From positions 1 through 64,000 of the forward strand of contig NZ_JALFCU010000080.1 in the NCBI RefSeq assembly GCF_022771645.1: a stretch of 64,000 nucleotides of DNA, written 5' to 3'. Both the position numbers and the translations under genes were made by a program. Origin of the DNA: Selenomonas sp. (GTDB lineage: Bacteria > Bacillota > Negativicutes > Selenomonadales > Selenomonadaceae). Below are positions 51,087-58,863 of the stretch, piece after piece (positions within the stretch are counted from its first letter, which is position 1; each line of letters begins with the position of its first letter). The notes beneath the pieces were generated by a model, which searched no databases, was not told where the DNA came from, and worked only from the letters and a program-made list of their open reading frames with translations.

Positions 51087-52790
51087 ATGCTCCGCTTCCG
51101 CGATCTCTCGCTCGCCAAGCGCATCTTCACGACGAATTTCCTCATGGTCTTCATCCCGGCGCTGCTGCTCTTCGTCGCGGGCGCGGCGCTCCTCGGCGCG
51201 CTGCGGCTCGCGGGGACGGCGCAGCAGAACGAGTTCGCCGCGTTCTTCCCGACGCAGGGACCGGCGCTCTCGATCCAGTACGCGATCGACGAGCTGCGCT
51301 ACGAGGCCGACCACCACAAGACGCCGCGCCTGAAATCATTCGAAGACCCGATCGCCATCCTCGAGAACGCGGGCATCGCCGTCTCGATCGCGTCAAAGGA
51401 CGGCACGCTCTACGTGACGCCCGGCACGAGCGCCGAGGAGCTCCAAAACCGCGCGCTGCCGAAAGACACGCTGCTGCACCATGGACCGATGATGATGGAC
51501 GGTGCGCCGGCGGCTGCGCCGAGCCCTGCGCCCTCCGGCCACCACGACGGCGCGCCTAGGATGCACCACCATGACAGCGCCCCCGCCGTCCTGCCGGAAA
51601 ACGAGCGGCCGCAGGACGACGAGGCCGAGCAGCTGCTCTGGACGCGCGACGGGCTGTATTTCGCCTACACGTCGCCCGTGACGGGCACGACGATCCGCGC
51701 GGCTGGCGCGCTGCCGTTCCTCGCGCAGGAGCGGCTGACGGAGGGGCCGGCGAAACACCTCATCGAGGCGCTGCTGCTCGTCATCGTCGGCTCGGCCATC
51801 CTCTTCATCCTGTGCCTCGGCCTCTACCTGTCGCGCCTGCTGTCCGAGCAGATCCTCGAGCCGCTCGGCGCGCTGCGTGCGGCGTCGGCGCGCATCCAGG
51901 GCGGCGACCTCGACACGCCGATGGCGGCCGCCGCCATGCGCGGCGACGAGATGGGCGCGGCGTGCCGCGACTTCGACGCGATGCGCGCCGAGCTCCGCAC
52001 GGCCCGCGACGAGCGCCTGCGCTACGACGCGCAGCGCAAGGAGCTCATCGCCGGCATCTCGCACGACCTCGCGACGCCGCTGACGCTGCTCAAGGGCTAC
52101 GCCGACGGCCTGCTCGCCGGCCTCGCCGCAACGGAGGAACGGCGTGCACAGTACGCCCAGCGCATCTACGGCGCGGCCTGCACGATGGAACGCCTCGTGA
52201 ACAACCTGCGCACGTTCTCGCGCCTCGAGCTCGGCCGCCTGCCGCTGCATCCAGAATCCATCGCGCTCGTGCCATATTTCGAAGACTGTATCGCCGAGCA
52301 AAAAGACGCACTCGCCGACCGCGGCCTCGTCGTGACGCTCGACACATCAAAGGCGGATGCGACCGCCACGGCGAGCATCGACCGCGACGCCTTCGCCCGC
52401 GTCATCGACAACATCTTCGGCAACGCCATCAAGTACAAAGAAACGCCGACCGTCGCGATGGATGTCACAGTCACGACGGAGCGTGCGGATGTCAATCGTA
52501 TGGAACATAACAACGCGGACGGAGCGACGCCCGCCGCAGGAACGGGCGTCATCCGCATCGCCTTCGCCGACCACGGCCCCGGCGTGCCGCCCGCCGCGCT
52601 GCCGCATCTCTTCGAGCTTTTCTACCGCACGGACGCTGCCCGCACGGACACGAAGAAAGGCAGCGGCCTCGGCCTCGCCATCTGCCGTGAGATTGTGACG
52701 GGGCTCGGGGGAGAGATTGCTGCGAGCGAAACGGACGGCGGCGGGCTGACGATCACGATCGAACTTCCGCGTTTGGAGGAAACCGCATGA
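51087..52790 (+). CDS. Sensor histidine kinase
   Basis: This 567-residue membrane kinase has a first membrane segment near residues 15-40 (FLMVFIPALLLFVAGAALLGAL), an extracytoplasmic loop with a His/Met-rich stretch (HHGPMMMDG, GHHDGAPRMHHHD), and a second segment near 240-265. A HAMP domain follows, then ELIAGISHDLATPLTLLKGY with the phosphorylated His, and HATPase motifs VIDNIFGNAIKYKE (N box), FADHGPGVPP (G1) and KGSGLGLAIC (G2). The His/Met-rich sensor loop suggests metal or envelope-stress sensing. The ATG at 51087 follows GAAAGGGGGA. It overlaps the response regulator gene by four bases. Confidence 0.9.
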   Translation: MLRFRDLSLAKRIFTTNFLMVFIPALLLFVAGAALLGALRLAGTAQQNEFAAFFPTQGPALSIQYAIDELRYEADHHKTPRLKSFEDPIAILENAGIAVSIASKDGTLYVTPGTSAEELQNRALPKDTLLHHGPMMMDGAPAAAPSPAPSGHHDGAPRMHHHDSAPAVLPENERPQDDEAEQLLWTRDGLYFAYTSPVTGTTIRAAGALPFLAQERLTEGPAKHLIEALLLVIVGSAILFILCLGLYLSRLLSEQILEPLGALRAASARIQGGDLDTPMAAAAMRGDEMGAACRDFDAMRAELRTARDERLRYDAQRKELIAGISHDLATPLTLLKGYADGLLAGLAATEERRAQYAQRIYGAACTMERLVNNLRTFSRLELGRLPLHPESIALVPYFEDCIAEQKDALADRGLVVTLDTSKADATATASIDRDAFARVIDNIFGNAIKYKETPTVAMDVTVTTERADVNRMEHNNADGATPAAGTGVIRIAFADHGPGVPPAALPHLFELFYRTDAARTDTKKGSGLGLAICREIVTGLGGEIAASETDGGGLTITIELPRLEETA

Positions 52791-53587
52791 AACACATCCT
52801 GATCATCGAAGACAACATCGAAATCGCCGAGCTCGAGCGCGATTTTCTCGAGGCGGCGGACTTCGCCGTGACCATCGCGCCGGACGGCGAGCAGGGGCTC
52901 GCGGCGCTACGCGCGGACGGCGCGGACTTCGCGCTCGTCGTGCTCGACATCATGCTCCCAGGCCGCGACGGCTTTGCCATCTGCCGCGACATCCGTGGCC
53001 AGAGCGAGGTGCCGATCCTCATCGTCTCGGCGAAGGGCGAGGACATCGACAAGATCCGCGGCCTCGGCCTCGGCGCGGACGACTACCTCACGAAGCCGTT
53101 CTCCCCCGGCGAGCTCGTCGCCCGCGTCCAGTCGCACATCAAACGCTACGAGCGCGTGCGGCGGTCGGGCGCGGCAGAAGCAACAGCGAATGCGGCCGAC
53201 GCATCGCAGCTGCAAGCACCAGCCGGCAACGGCACGCCAACCGCAGCCGCGACGGCGAGCGCCGACGGCATCCCTGCCCCGCACGCGAAGGATATCGTGC
53301 GCGGCGCGCTCCGCATCGACCCGCTCGGTCACCGCGTGTTCCTCGCGCAAAAAGAGCTCGCACTCCCGAACAAAGAGTACGAGCTCCTGACGTTCCTCGC
53401 CGAGCATCCCGGCATCGTCTTTTCAAAAGAACAGCTGTTCGAGCGCGTCTGGGGCCTCGACGCCGTCGGCGACACGGCGACCGTCATGGTCCACGTCAAC
53501 CGCATCCGCAGCCGCATCGAACCCGACCCGGCGCACCCGATTTATATCGAGACCGTCTGGGGCGCGGGCTACCGCTTCCGAGGATGA
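52787..53587 (+). CDS. OmpR-family response regulator
   Basis: The 266-residue protein has a receiver domain (ILIIEDNIEIAELE, phosphoacceptor in VVLDIMLPGRDGF, TKPFSPGELVARV) and a C-terminal winged helix (LLTFLAEHPGIVFSKEQLFERVWG). The two are joined by an unusually long Ala/Thr-rich linker of about 45 residues (ATANAADASQLQAPAGNG and following). It is the partner of the upstream kinase and probably controls the divergent PepSY gene. Confidence 0.92.
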   Translation: MKHILIIEDNIEIAELERDFLEAADFAVTIAPDGEQGLAALRADGADFALVVLDIMLPGRDGFAICRDIRGQSEVPILIVSAKGEDIDKIRGLGLGADDYLTKPFSPGELVARVQSHIKRYERVRRSGAAEATANAADASQLQAPAGNGTPTAAATASADGIPAPHAKDIVRGALRIDPLGHRVFLAQKELALPNKEYELLTFLAEHPGIVFSKEQLFERVWGLDAVGDTATVMVHVNRIRSRIEPDPAHPIYIETVWGAGYRFRG

Positions 53588-53632
53588 AAGAAAAACTTTG
53601 CAAAACGACTCATGAAGTGCTATACTGTAAAC

Positions 53633-53716
53633 ACAAGTGAAAACAGCGTGACATGTATGTTCACCGACAAGAAAAGGCCCTCGCGGATTTCGTCACCCGC
53701 GAGGGTCTTTTCTTGT
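53633..53716 (+). ncRNA. Predicted antisense RNA of the second type I toxin module
   Basis: A promoter TTGCAA (53598-53603), 17 bases, TATACT (53621-53626) precedes an RNA of about 80 bases ending in the stem CCCTCGCGG/CCGCGAGGG and TCTTTTCTT. The RNA contains GTGAAAACAGCG, GACAT and GTTCACC in the same order as the plus-strand sequence across the toxin ribosome site and start. It can therefore pair with the toxin mRNA there. Both RNAs converge on the same bidirectional hairpin, as in the par locus of Fst. Confidence 0.65.
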
Positions 53717-53756
53717 GTCATTGGTTCGTCAGGCCAAGAGGACACGCTGCCGATTT

Positions 53757-53840
53757 TTAACGGCGGATAGCGTCGTAAATCGCCGCAGCAATCAAGCTGG
53801 CGACAATCCCGACAATCAAGTTTGTGAAAACAACGGACAT
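53757..53840 (-). CDS. 27-residue hydrophobic peptide, predicted type I toxin
   Basis: The peptide MSVVFTNLIVGIVASLIAAA continues to end in Tyr-Asp-Ala-Ile-Arg-Arg: a single membrane helix with a charged C-terminus, typical of small type I toxins. The ATG at 53840 is preceded by a strong GAAGGGAGGTGAA ribosome site, and TATACT (53900-53895, minus strand) upstream could be its −10 box. A convergent small RNA with matching sequence lies at 53633-53716. It differs in sequence from the peptide at 49743 but has the same organisation. Confidence 0.7.
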   Translation of the reverse strand: MSVVFTNLIVGIVASLIAAAIYDAIRR

Positions 53841-53917
53841 ACAGTTCACCTCCCTTCTATAACGTGAAGGTGAACACGGTACGGCAGCAAGAAAAGTATA
53901 GCACATCCGCCTAAAAT

Positions 53918-55090
53918 TTACGAATGTTTCATGTGTTTTCGGAAGCCCTTGTCCGTCGCCACATGCCGCCCCATTGCGGCGATCCGCCCGCCCATGCACG
54001 CGCGGCAGTCGGCCGGCGTATCAGCGACGCAGATTTTCCCCGGATACAGCGCGTATTTGCGGCGGTAGTCGCCCTCGGTGACGTTCGGCATGACGACGTT
54101 CGCGCCGGAGGCGAGGACGAGCTCGCGGCCTCTAGGCATCATCGTCTCCATCGCCGTCGTCGCGGGGATGTTCGCCTCGGGGAGCAGCAGCCGGAGGAGC
54201 GCGACCATGCGGCGCGTGAGATGCCAGTCGCCGGGCGCTGCCTTCCCGAGCGGCGTGTCGCCGTTCGGGATGAGCGGGCCGATGCCGATCATGTCGGCGT
54301 CGATTTCTTGATAGAATAAAATGTCGCGCGCGAGCATCTCGACCGTCTGCCCCGGCAGGCCGATGAGCGAGCCCGTGCCGACCTCATAGCCAAGGTCTTT
54401 GAGGTCTCGCAGGCAGCGCACGCGGTTCTCGTAGCTCATGCCGGGGTCGAGGCGTTCGTAGAGCTCCGCATTCGTCGTCTCGATGCGCAGGAGGTAGCGG
54501 TCGGCGCCCGCCGCCCGCCAGAGCGCGTAGTCCTCGCGCGGCCGCTCGCCGACGGAGAGCGTGATGGCGAGGTCCAGCGCATGGATGCGTCGGACGATCT
54601 CCGCGAGGCGCTCCGCCGTGAAATGCGCGTCCTCGCCCGACTGCAGCACGACTGTGCGGTAGCCGTAGCCCTTCGCCTTTTCCGCGAGCGTCACGATGTC
54701 GTCTGCCGTCAGGCGATAGCGCTCGATCTTGCCGTTGTCCCGCCGCAGACCGCAGTACATGCAGTCCTGGCGGCAGATATTCGAGAACTCGATAAGGCCG
54801 CGCAGGTGGACGCCGTCGCCGACGAACTGCTTGCGGACGGCGTCGGCGGCCGCGCAAAGAAGCTCCTCGCAGGCATCGTCTGCGAGGAGCTTTGTGATTT
54901 CGCTGAAGGTGAGGTGGTGCGTTTCGGCGGCCTGTTGGATCAGGGCACTCTCTTCGATGGGAAAATCCTGCGAATTGCTATGACCTACCTTCGACACACC
55001 CCCCACCGCTGACGCGGTCCGCCCCCCCACGGAGAGGGGGGCTGTGTACACGGAAGGCTTCGTTCCTTTCGAAAGTTCATGCGTTGACAT
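53918..55090 (-). CDS. hydE: [FeFe] hydrogenase H-cluster maturation radical SAM protein HydE
   Basis: The 390-residue protein has LIEFSNICRQDCMYCGLRRDN (radical SAM CxxxCxxC near residue 95), VVLQSGEDAHFTAERL and TGSLIGLPGQTVEMLARDI, and ends with CVADTPADCRACMGGRIAAMGR, the second cluster site of HydE. HydE helps build the diiron subcluster of [FeFe] hydrogenases. The ATG at 55090 lies 5 bases after the previous stop. Residues about 13-33 (SVYTAPLSVGGRTASAVGG) are encoded by a palindromic repeat inserted in frame, so the N-terminus is not native HydE sequence. HydF and HydG are not in the window. Confidence 0.88.
   Translation of the reverse strand: MSTHELSKGTKPSVYTAPLSVGGRTASAVGGVSKVGHSNSQDFPIEESALIQQAAETHHLTFSEITKLLADDACEELLCAAADAVRKQFVGDGVHLRGLIEFSNICRQDCMYCGLRRDNGKIERYRLTADDIVTLAEKAKGYGYRTVVLQSGEDAHFTAERLAEIVRRIHALDLAITLSVGERPREDYALWRAAGADRYLLRIETTNAELYERLDPGMSYENRVRCLRDLKDLGYEVGTGSLIGLPGQTVEMLARDILFYQEIDADMIGIGPLIPNGDTPLGKAAPGDWHLTRRMVALLRLLLPEANIPATTAMETMMPRGRELVLASGANVVMPNVTEGDYRRKYALYPGKICVADTPADCRACMGGRIAAMGRHVATDKGFRKHMKHS
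54991..55050. repeat. Palindromic repeat within the hydE coding region
   Basis: The stretch has inverted halves (ACACCCCCCACCGCTGACG against GGACCGCGTCAGCGGTGG, and CCCCCC with GGGGGG arms). It shares the GGACCGCG..AGCGGTGG core with the 271-bp repeats at 33489 and 44163. It is read in frame within hydE and includes a G7 and a G6 run on the coding strand. Confidence 0.6.
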
Positions 55091-55095
55091 TACGT

Positions 55096-55653
55096 TTACT
55101 CTCCGTCCGCGATTTTTGCTTCCGTCCGCGCGAGGAGCTTGTCCGCGTGCTGGTCGGCATATTTGAGGATCGCGCGGAAGAAGCAGCCGTCGACGTCTTT
55201 TTCCGAGAGATCGTCCAATTTGATCGTCGTGGGCTCGGTCTCCGTGTGGATGGCCGTCCACGTACCATCGAGGTCGTCATGCTGCTCGATCGTCACCGTG
55301 CCGGCCGCGCGGTCGATGCGCAGGTACTCCGCCGCGCCGACAAGGTCGTCGTAGCCGTCGAGCGGCTCCATCTTCCAGCGGCGCTTCGCAACGACGTCCT
55401 CAATCTGCACGTCGTCGTACGTCTTGAGCGTCGGCACGATCAGCACGTTCTCGTCAGCCTTGCCGTCGACGATGTCGTAGCACATCTGCCGCTTGTTGAA
55501 ATAATAATTCTGCCGCGCCGTCGACTGCACCCATTCAAATACGTGTGATGACACGGCCGGCGCGTCTGCGGATGCCGGCGCGGTCCAAAAGAGCGAGCAG
55601 GCAATCATCCCCGCCGCCATCGTGCCGAGCAAACGCAACGTAAAATTTTTCAT
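55096..55653 (-). CDS. Secreted protein of unknown function
   Basis: The 185-residue protein has a clear signal peptide (LLGTMAAGMIACSLFWTAPASA). The mature part contains FEWVQSTARQNYYFNKRQMCYD, two similar stretches (DVQIEDVVAKRRW) and LSEKDVDGCFFRAILKYADQ. I do not recognise the family; the pattern resembles small periplasmic proteins of Negativicutes. The gene ends 5 bases before hydE, so the two may be transcribed together, although a functional link is not obvious. Confidence 0.65.
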   Translation of the reverse strand: MKNFTLRLLGTMAAGMIACSLFWTAPASADAPAVSSHVFEWVQSTARQNYYFNKRQMCYDIVDGKADENVLIVPTLKTYDDVQIEDVVAKRRWKMEPLDGYDDLVGAAEYLRIDRAAGTVTIEQHDDLDGTWTAIHTETEPTTIKLDDLSEKDVDGCFFRAILKYADQHADKLLARTEAKIADGE

Positions 55654-55722
55654 GAGAAATATCTCTCCCTATCCCTTTTTCCGCTTCACTTTATCAAAAT
55701 CAAGTGAAAGCTTTCTGCAAAG

Positions 55723-55885
55723 CAGGGATGCAGCGATGAAACGAGTCCATCCAGATTGCCGCAGATTTTTCGTCCAATCAAGGAGTCAAACCGCAAGGCG
55801 TAGCAGAGCTACGTCGAGGATTTGACGACGCAGAGTGGGCGGAAAAGATGCCGCAAGATGGTTGGACGACTTCATCGCTGCATCC
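55723..55885. repeat. 163-bp large imperfect inverted repeat
   Basis: The left arm begins GGATGCAGCGATGAA and continues through GATTGCCGCAGATTTTT. The right arm, reverse-complemented, reads GGATGCAGCGATGAA then CATCTTGCGGCATCTTTT. The arms extend over about 75 bases each around GCGTAGCAGAGCTACG. Transcribed on either strand it would form one long hairpin. It begins immediately after the metA stop and fills the gap between metA and the secreted-protein gene. Confidence 0.7.
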
Positions 55886-55887
55886 CG

Positions 55888-56823
55888 TCAGTCGTCCCTG
55901 TCCCCGTTGATTGCGTCAATCTCGTACGGCGTCTCCTGATAGACGTAGTAGTTCAGCCAGTTCGCGAACAGCAGGTGCGCGACGCTCCTCCAACGGACGA
56001 TGGGCTTTTTCGTCGGGTCGTCGCCCGGGTAATAGTTCACAGGGACGTTCGGATGGAGGCCGGCTTTCGCGTCACGGTCGTACTCCTGCTTCAGCGTCGT
56101 CGGGTCGTACTCCGCATGGCCCGTGATGAAGAACTGCCGCTTTTCGAGGTTCGCGATGATGTAGGGGCCGGCAGGCTGTTCGGCCTCCGCGAGGATCGTG
56201 AGCTCCGGCACGGCGAGGATGTCCTCTTTGTGCTCCTCCGTGTGGCGCGAATGCGGCACATAGAAGATGTCATCGAAGCCGCGCAGCAGTTTTTCGTGCT
56301 CCACGCAGAGGTGATGTTCGAACACGCCGAAGATTTTTTCCGGCACCTGGTATTTCGGAACGCCATAGTGGTAGTACAGCCCCGCCTGTGCACCCCAGCA
56401 GATGTGGAACGTCGAGTAGACGTGCGACTTCGACCACTCCATGATCTCCGCGACCTCGTCCCAGTACGCGACCTCCTCGAACGCCATGTCCTCGACGGGC
56501 GCGCCCGTGATGATCATGCCATCGTACTTCTTGTGCCGCACCTCTTCGAACGTGCCGTAGAATTGCGCGAGGTAATCGGCGGGCGTGTGGCTCGGCACAT
56601 ACGACTCCGTGTAGATGAGGTCGACCTCGACCTGGATCGGGCTGTTGCCGAGGAGGCGCATGAGCTGCGTCTCCGTGATGTACTTGATCGGCATGAGGTT
56701 GAGGATGAGGATCTTCAGCGGGCGGATGTCCTGCGCATACGCGCGGTCCGCATCCATGACGAACAGGTTCTCCCCCTCGAGGATGTGGGTCGCGGGCAGC
56801 GCGGCAGGCAGCTTGATTGGCAT
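55888..56823 (-). CDS. metA: Homoserine O-acyltransferase MetA
   Basis: The 311-residue protein starts MPIKLPAALPATHILEGENLF. It has KILILNLMPIKYITETQLMRLL, LIYTESYVPSHTPADYL, the catalytic HICWGAQAGLYYHYG (Cys) and QFFITGHAEYDPTTLKQEY (His-x-Glu). It acylates homoserine for methionine synthesis; many Firmicute MetA proteins use acetyl-CoA rather than succinyl-CoA, which cannot be settled here. It is transcribed from its own promoter upstream of a short 5' leader with a hairpin. Confidence 0.94.
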   Translation of the reverse strand: MPIKLPAALPATHILEGENLFVMDADRAYAQDIRPLKILILNLMPIKYITETQLMRLLGNSPIQVEVDLIYTESYVPSHTPADYLAQFYGTFEEVRHKKYDGMIITGAPVEDMAFEEVAYWDEVAEIMEWSKSHVYSTFHICWGAQAGLYYHYGVPKYQVPEKIFGVFEHHLCVEHEKLLRGFDDIFYVPHSRHTEEHKEDILAVPELTILAEAEQPAGPYIIANLEKRQFFITGHAEYDPTTLKQEYDRDAKAGLHPNVPVNYYPGDDPTKKPIVRWRSVAHLLFANWLNYYVYQETPYEIDAINGDRDD

Positions 56824-56842
56824 GGAAAAACCTCCCGGAAAA

Positions 56843-56897
56843 GCGGCGGCGCATCGGCCGCCGCGAGACGTTCACATTGCAAATTGCCGTCATTATA
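56843..56897 (-). promoter_or_regulatory. metA promoter and leader hairpin
   Basis: TATAAT on the minus strand (56897-56892) lies about 70 bases before the start codon; the −35 box is weak. The leader has an 8-bp hairpin GCGGCGGC/GCCGCCGC (56843-56864), just before the ribosome site. It is too small for a SAM riboswitch. Confidence 0.5.
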
Positions 56898-56905
56898 TCA
56901 CAAAA

Positions 56906-56943
56906 AAGAAGCCGTTGCACCCTGCGGGGAACGGCTTCTTTGC
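56906..56943. terminator. Terminator of the Ter-type operon
   Basis: AAGAAGCCGTT (56906-56916) pairs with AACGGCTTCTT (56930-56940), with A-runs on the left. It would end minus-strand transcription coming from the HAD gene and lies directly before the metA promoter. Confidence 0.75.
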
Positions 56944-56969
56944 GTGTGCGGGACAAAACAGGCAACGGC

Positions 56970-57791
56970 TCACGCGCGCGCGATCGCGTCGAGCACTCGT
57001 TCGAGCGTCCACTCGGCGAAGCGGGCGGCGCGGGCGTCCGGTTCGCGGAACGTCTCTGCACCGGGCTGTGCGAGGCCCGGCAGCGTGAAGGCGCGGCCGG
57101 CGGCGGCGAGGAGCGGCGCGTCCATGGCGCTGTCGCCGGCGGCGAGGACGAGCGTCGCGCCCGTGCGCGCGCGGAGGCGGGCGAGGGCGCTGCCCTTGTC
57201 GAGGCCGCGCGGCAGGACATAGAGCTTGCGGCCCGAAGCCGCGATGGGGAGCGCCGTCTCCGTCGCGACCTCGGCGGCGAGCGCCGCGCAGCGGTCGTCG
57301 TCTTCCGGGCGCAGGAAGAGGTACGCGTCATCGACCATGCGGCAGATGCGGTAGCGCGCGTCGTCCGCGTGCGCGGCGCAGAGGGCGAGGAGCTCGTCGT
57401 GCGCGGCGGCGAGGACGGGGCGCAGCGCGTCGTCCCACGCAGTATCGCGCACGAAGCTGCCGCTCCTGTCCGCACTCGCTGCACCGCCGCCCGATGCGTT
57501 GCCGTCCGTCGGGCGCGTCAGGAGCACCGCGCCGTTCGTCGTGACGGCGAGGCGCGGCTGGCAGCCCTGCGGCCAGCGGATGCGCTCATACTGCGCGACG
57601 GAGCGCGTCGTGACGGGGACGAACGTCGCACGCGCTGCGACGATGCGCAGGAGCTCGATCGTGCGCGGGCTGAAAAATCCTTGTTCTTCGCCGTCGAGCC
57701 ATTCGACGCAGACGTCGCCGGGCGCGGCGTGGCGGTGGGAGAAGAGCAGCGTGTTGTCGAGGTCGCTCGCGAAAAGGATGCGCTTTTGCAT
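56970..57791 (-). CDS. HAD-superfamily phosphatase of the Ter operon
   Basis: The 273-residue protein starts RILFASDLDNTLLFSHR (DxDxT nucleophile motif), has VTTNGAVLL, and ends with LVLAAGDSAMDAPLLAAAGRAF (GDSxxD motif IV). It belongs to the Cof/sucrose-phosphatase branch of HAD enzymes. It is the last gene of the operon, 16 bases after the StiP-like gene. In Ter-linked biosynthetic clusters such a phosphatase is predicted to act on a nucleoside-like phosphate; this is inferred from context. Confidence 0.8.
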   Translation of the reverse strand: MQKRILFASDLDNTLLFSHRHAAPGDVCVEWLDGEEQGFFSPRTIELLRIVAARATFVPVTTRSVAQYERIRWPQGCQPRLAVTTNGAVLLTRPTDGNASGGGAASADRSGSFVRDTAWDDALRPVLAAAHDELLALCAAHADDARYRICRMVDDAYLFLRPEDDDRCAALAAEVATETALPIAASGRKLYVLPRGLDKGSALARLRARTGATLVLAAGDSAMDAPLLAAAGRAFTLPGLAQPGAETFREPDARAARFAEWTLERVLDAIARA

Positions 57792-57807
57792 GAATCCTCC
57801 TCCCGCT

Positions 57808-58863
57808 TCAGGCGTCGGCGAGCGCGCGGATGATGCCGCATGCGCGGTAGTTCGTGAGCGGATAGGCCTCGACCGGCACGCCCTTTTCCTTTGCGAGCTG
57901 GTAGATGTGGCCGAGGTGCTCCATGTCGTCCATGCTGTGCACGAGGATTTTCCACGGCACGCGGCGCAGCAGCACGCGCGTCGCCTCGCCGATGCCGGGC
58001 TTCACGAGGTTGATGTCGCGCACGCCGAAGTGCGCGGCGATGCGGCGGACTTCGGCGAGGCCCGTGCCGCGCGGGCACGCCTCCTCGAGCGGCGGGAGCT
58101 CCGCCGGCAGCGCGGCCTCGATGGCGTCGAGGAACGCATACGTCATGTCGTGCGGCGCGAGCTCTTTGTAAAAGACCGCGCCATGGAAGTCACAGGGCCC
58201 GATGATGTCCCGCCGCAGGAACGTGCGCGAGAGGAGGCCGGAGACCGTGGAGTTCAGGCACGAGCTCGCGATGAGGAAATCTTCGTGCGTGCCGCAGATG
58301 CCGGCGACGCACGCGGGGTCGGAGAGCACGGCGAGCGCGGGGCTGACGCCGGGGTAGTCCTCCATCGCCTCATCGAGCTGGCGCGCGATTGCGCCCTTTC
58401 CCGTCCAGCCGTCGACGAACTGGATGTTCTCCGGCGCGTGACGCGCGAGGATGTAGCGCATGGCGACATGGTCGATGCCGACGCCGCGGATGATGGAAAT
58501 CGTGTAGTGCGGCACAAGGGCGTGATGGCGGCGCGCGAGCTCGTGCTTCAGCAGGATGCCGATGGGCGTGCCGGCGCGCGCGAGCGAGACGAGCACGGCA
58601 TTTTCGCCTTTCGCCTGCCAGATGTTTTCCGCCGCAACGGCGACGGCGCGCGCCGTGACGGCGGCGTAACGCGCGAGCGCGTCTTCGTAGGCCGCGAGGT
58701 ACGCCGGGCTCGGCCGGTACTCGATGGGGAGCATCTCACAGTAGTGGCGGCCGCGCTGGATCTCGCGCTCGCGCGCCTCGGTGCTCATGGGCTCAACGAG
58801 CCCCGTGATGTCTTTGAGGAGGACGGTCACGTCCTCGGGGCGGTACGTTCCAAAGGGTTTCAT
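57808..58863 (-). CDS. StiP-like protein (cysteine protease StiP family) of the Ter operon
   Basis: The 351-residue protein has the phosphoribosyltransferase-like stretch VLVSLARAGTPIGILLKH and VPHYTISIIRGVGID, then FVDGWTGKGAIARQL, and a C-terminal PELOTA-like region (RRVPWKILVHSMDDMEHLGHIYQLAKEKGVPVEAYPLTNYRA is divided around residue 320). The family is annotated as cysteine protease StiP because of a plant homologue, but the sequence looks more like a nucleoside-metabolism enzyme. It overlaps the upstream phosphoribosyltransferase gene by four bases. Confidence 0.72.
   Translation of the reverse strand: MKPFGTYRPEDVTVLLKDITGLVEPMSTEAREREIQRGRHYCEMLPIEYRPSPAYLAAYEDALARYAAVTARAVAVAAENIWQAKGENAVLVSLARAGTPIGILLKHELARRHHALVPHYTISIIRGVGIDHVAMRYILARHAPENIQFVDGWTGKGAIARQLDEAMEDYPGVSPALAVLSDPACVAGICGTHEDFLIASSCLNSTVSGLLSRTFLRRDIIGPCDFHGAVFYKELAPHDMTYAFLDAIEAALPAELPPLEEACPRGTGLAEVRRIAAHFGVRDINLVKPGIGEATRVLLRRVPWKILVHSMDDMEHLGHIYQLAKEKGVPVEAYPLTNYRACGIIRALADA

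Noticed and set aside
56824..56969. SAM riboswitch upstream of metA
   Set aside because: The leader is only about 65 bases and holds a single 8-bp hairpin next to the ribosome site, too small for any known SAM-binding class.
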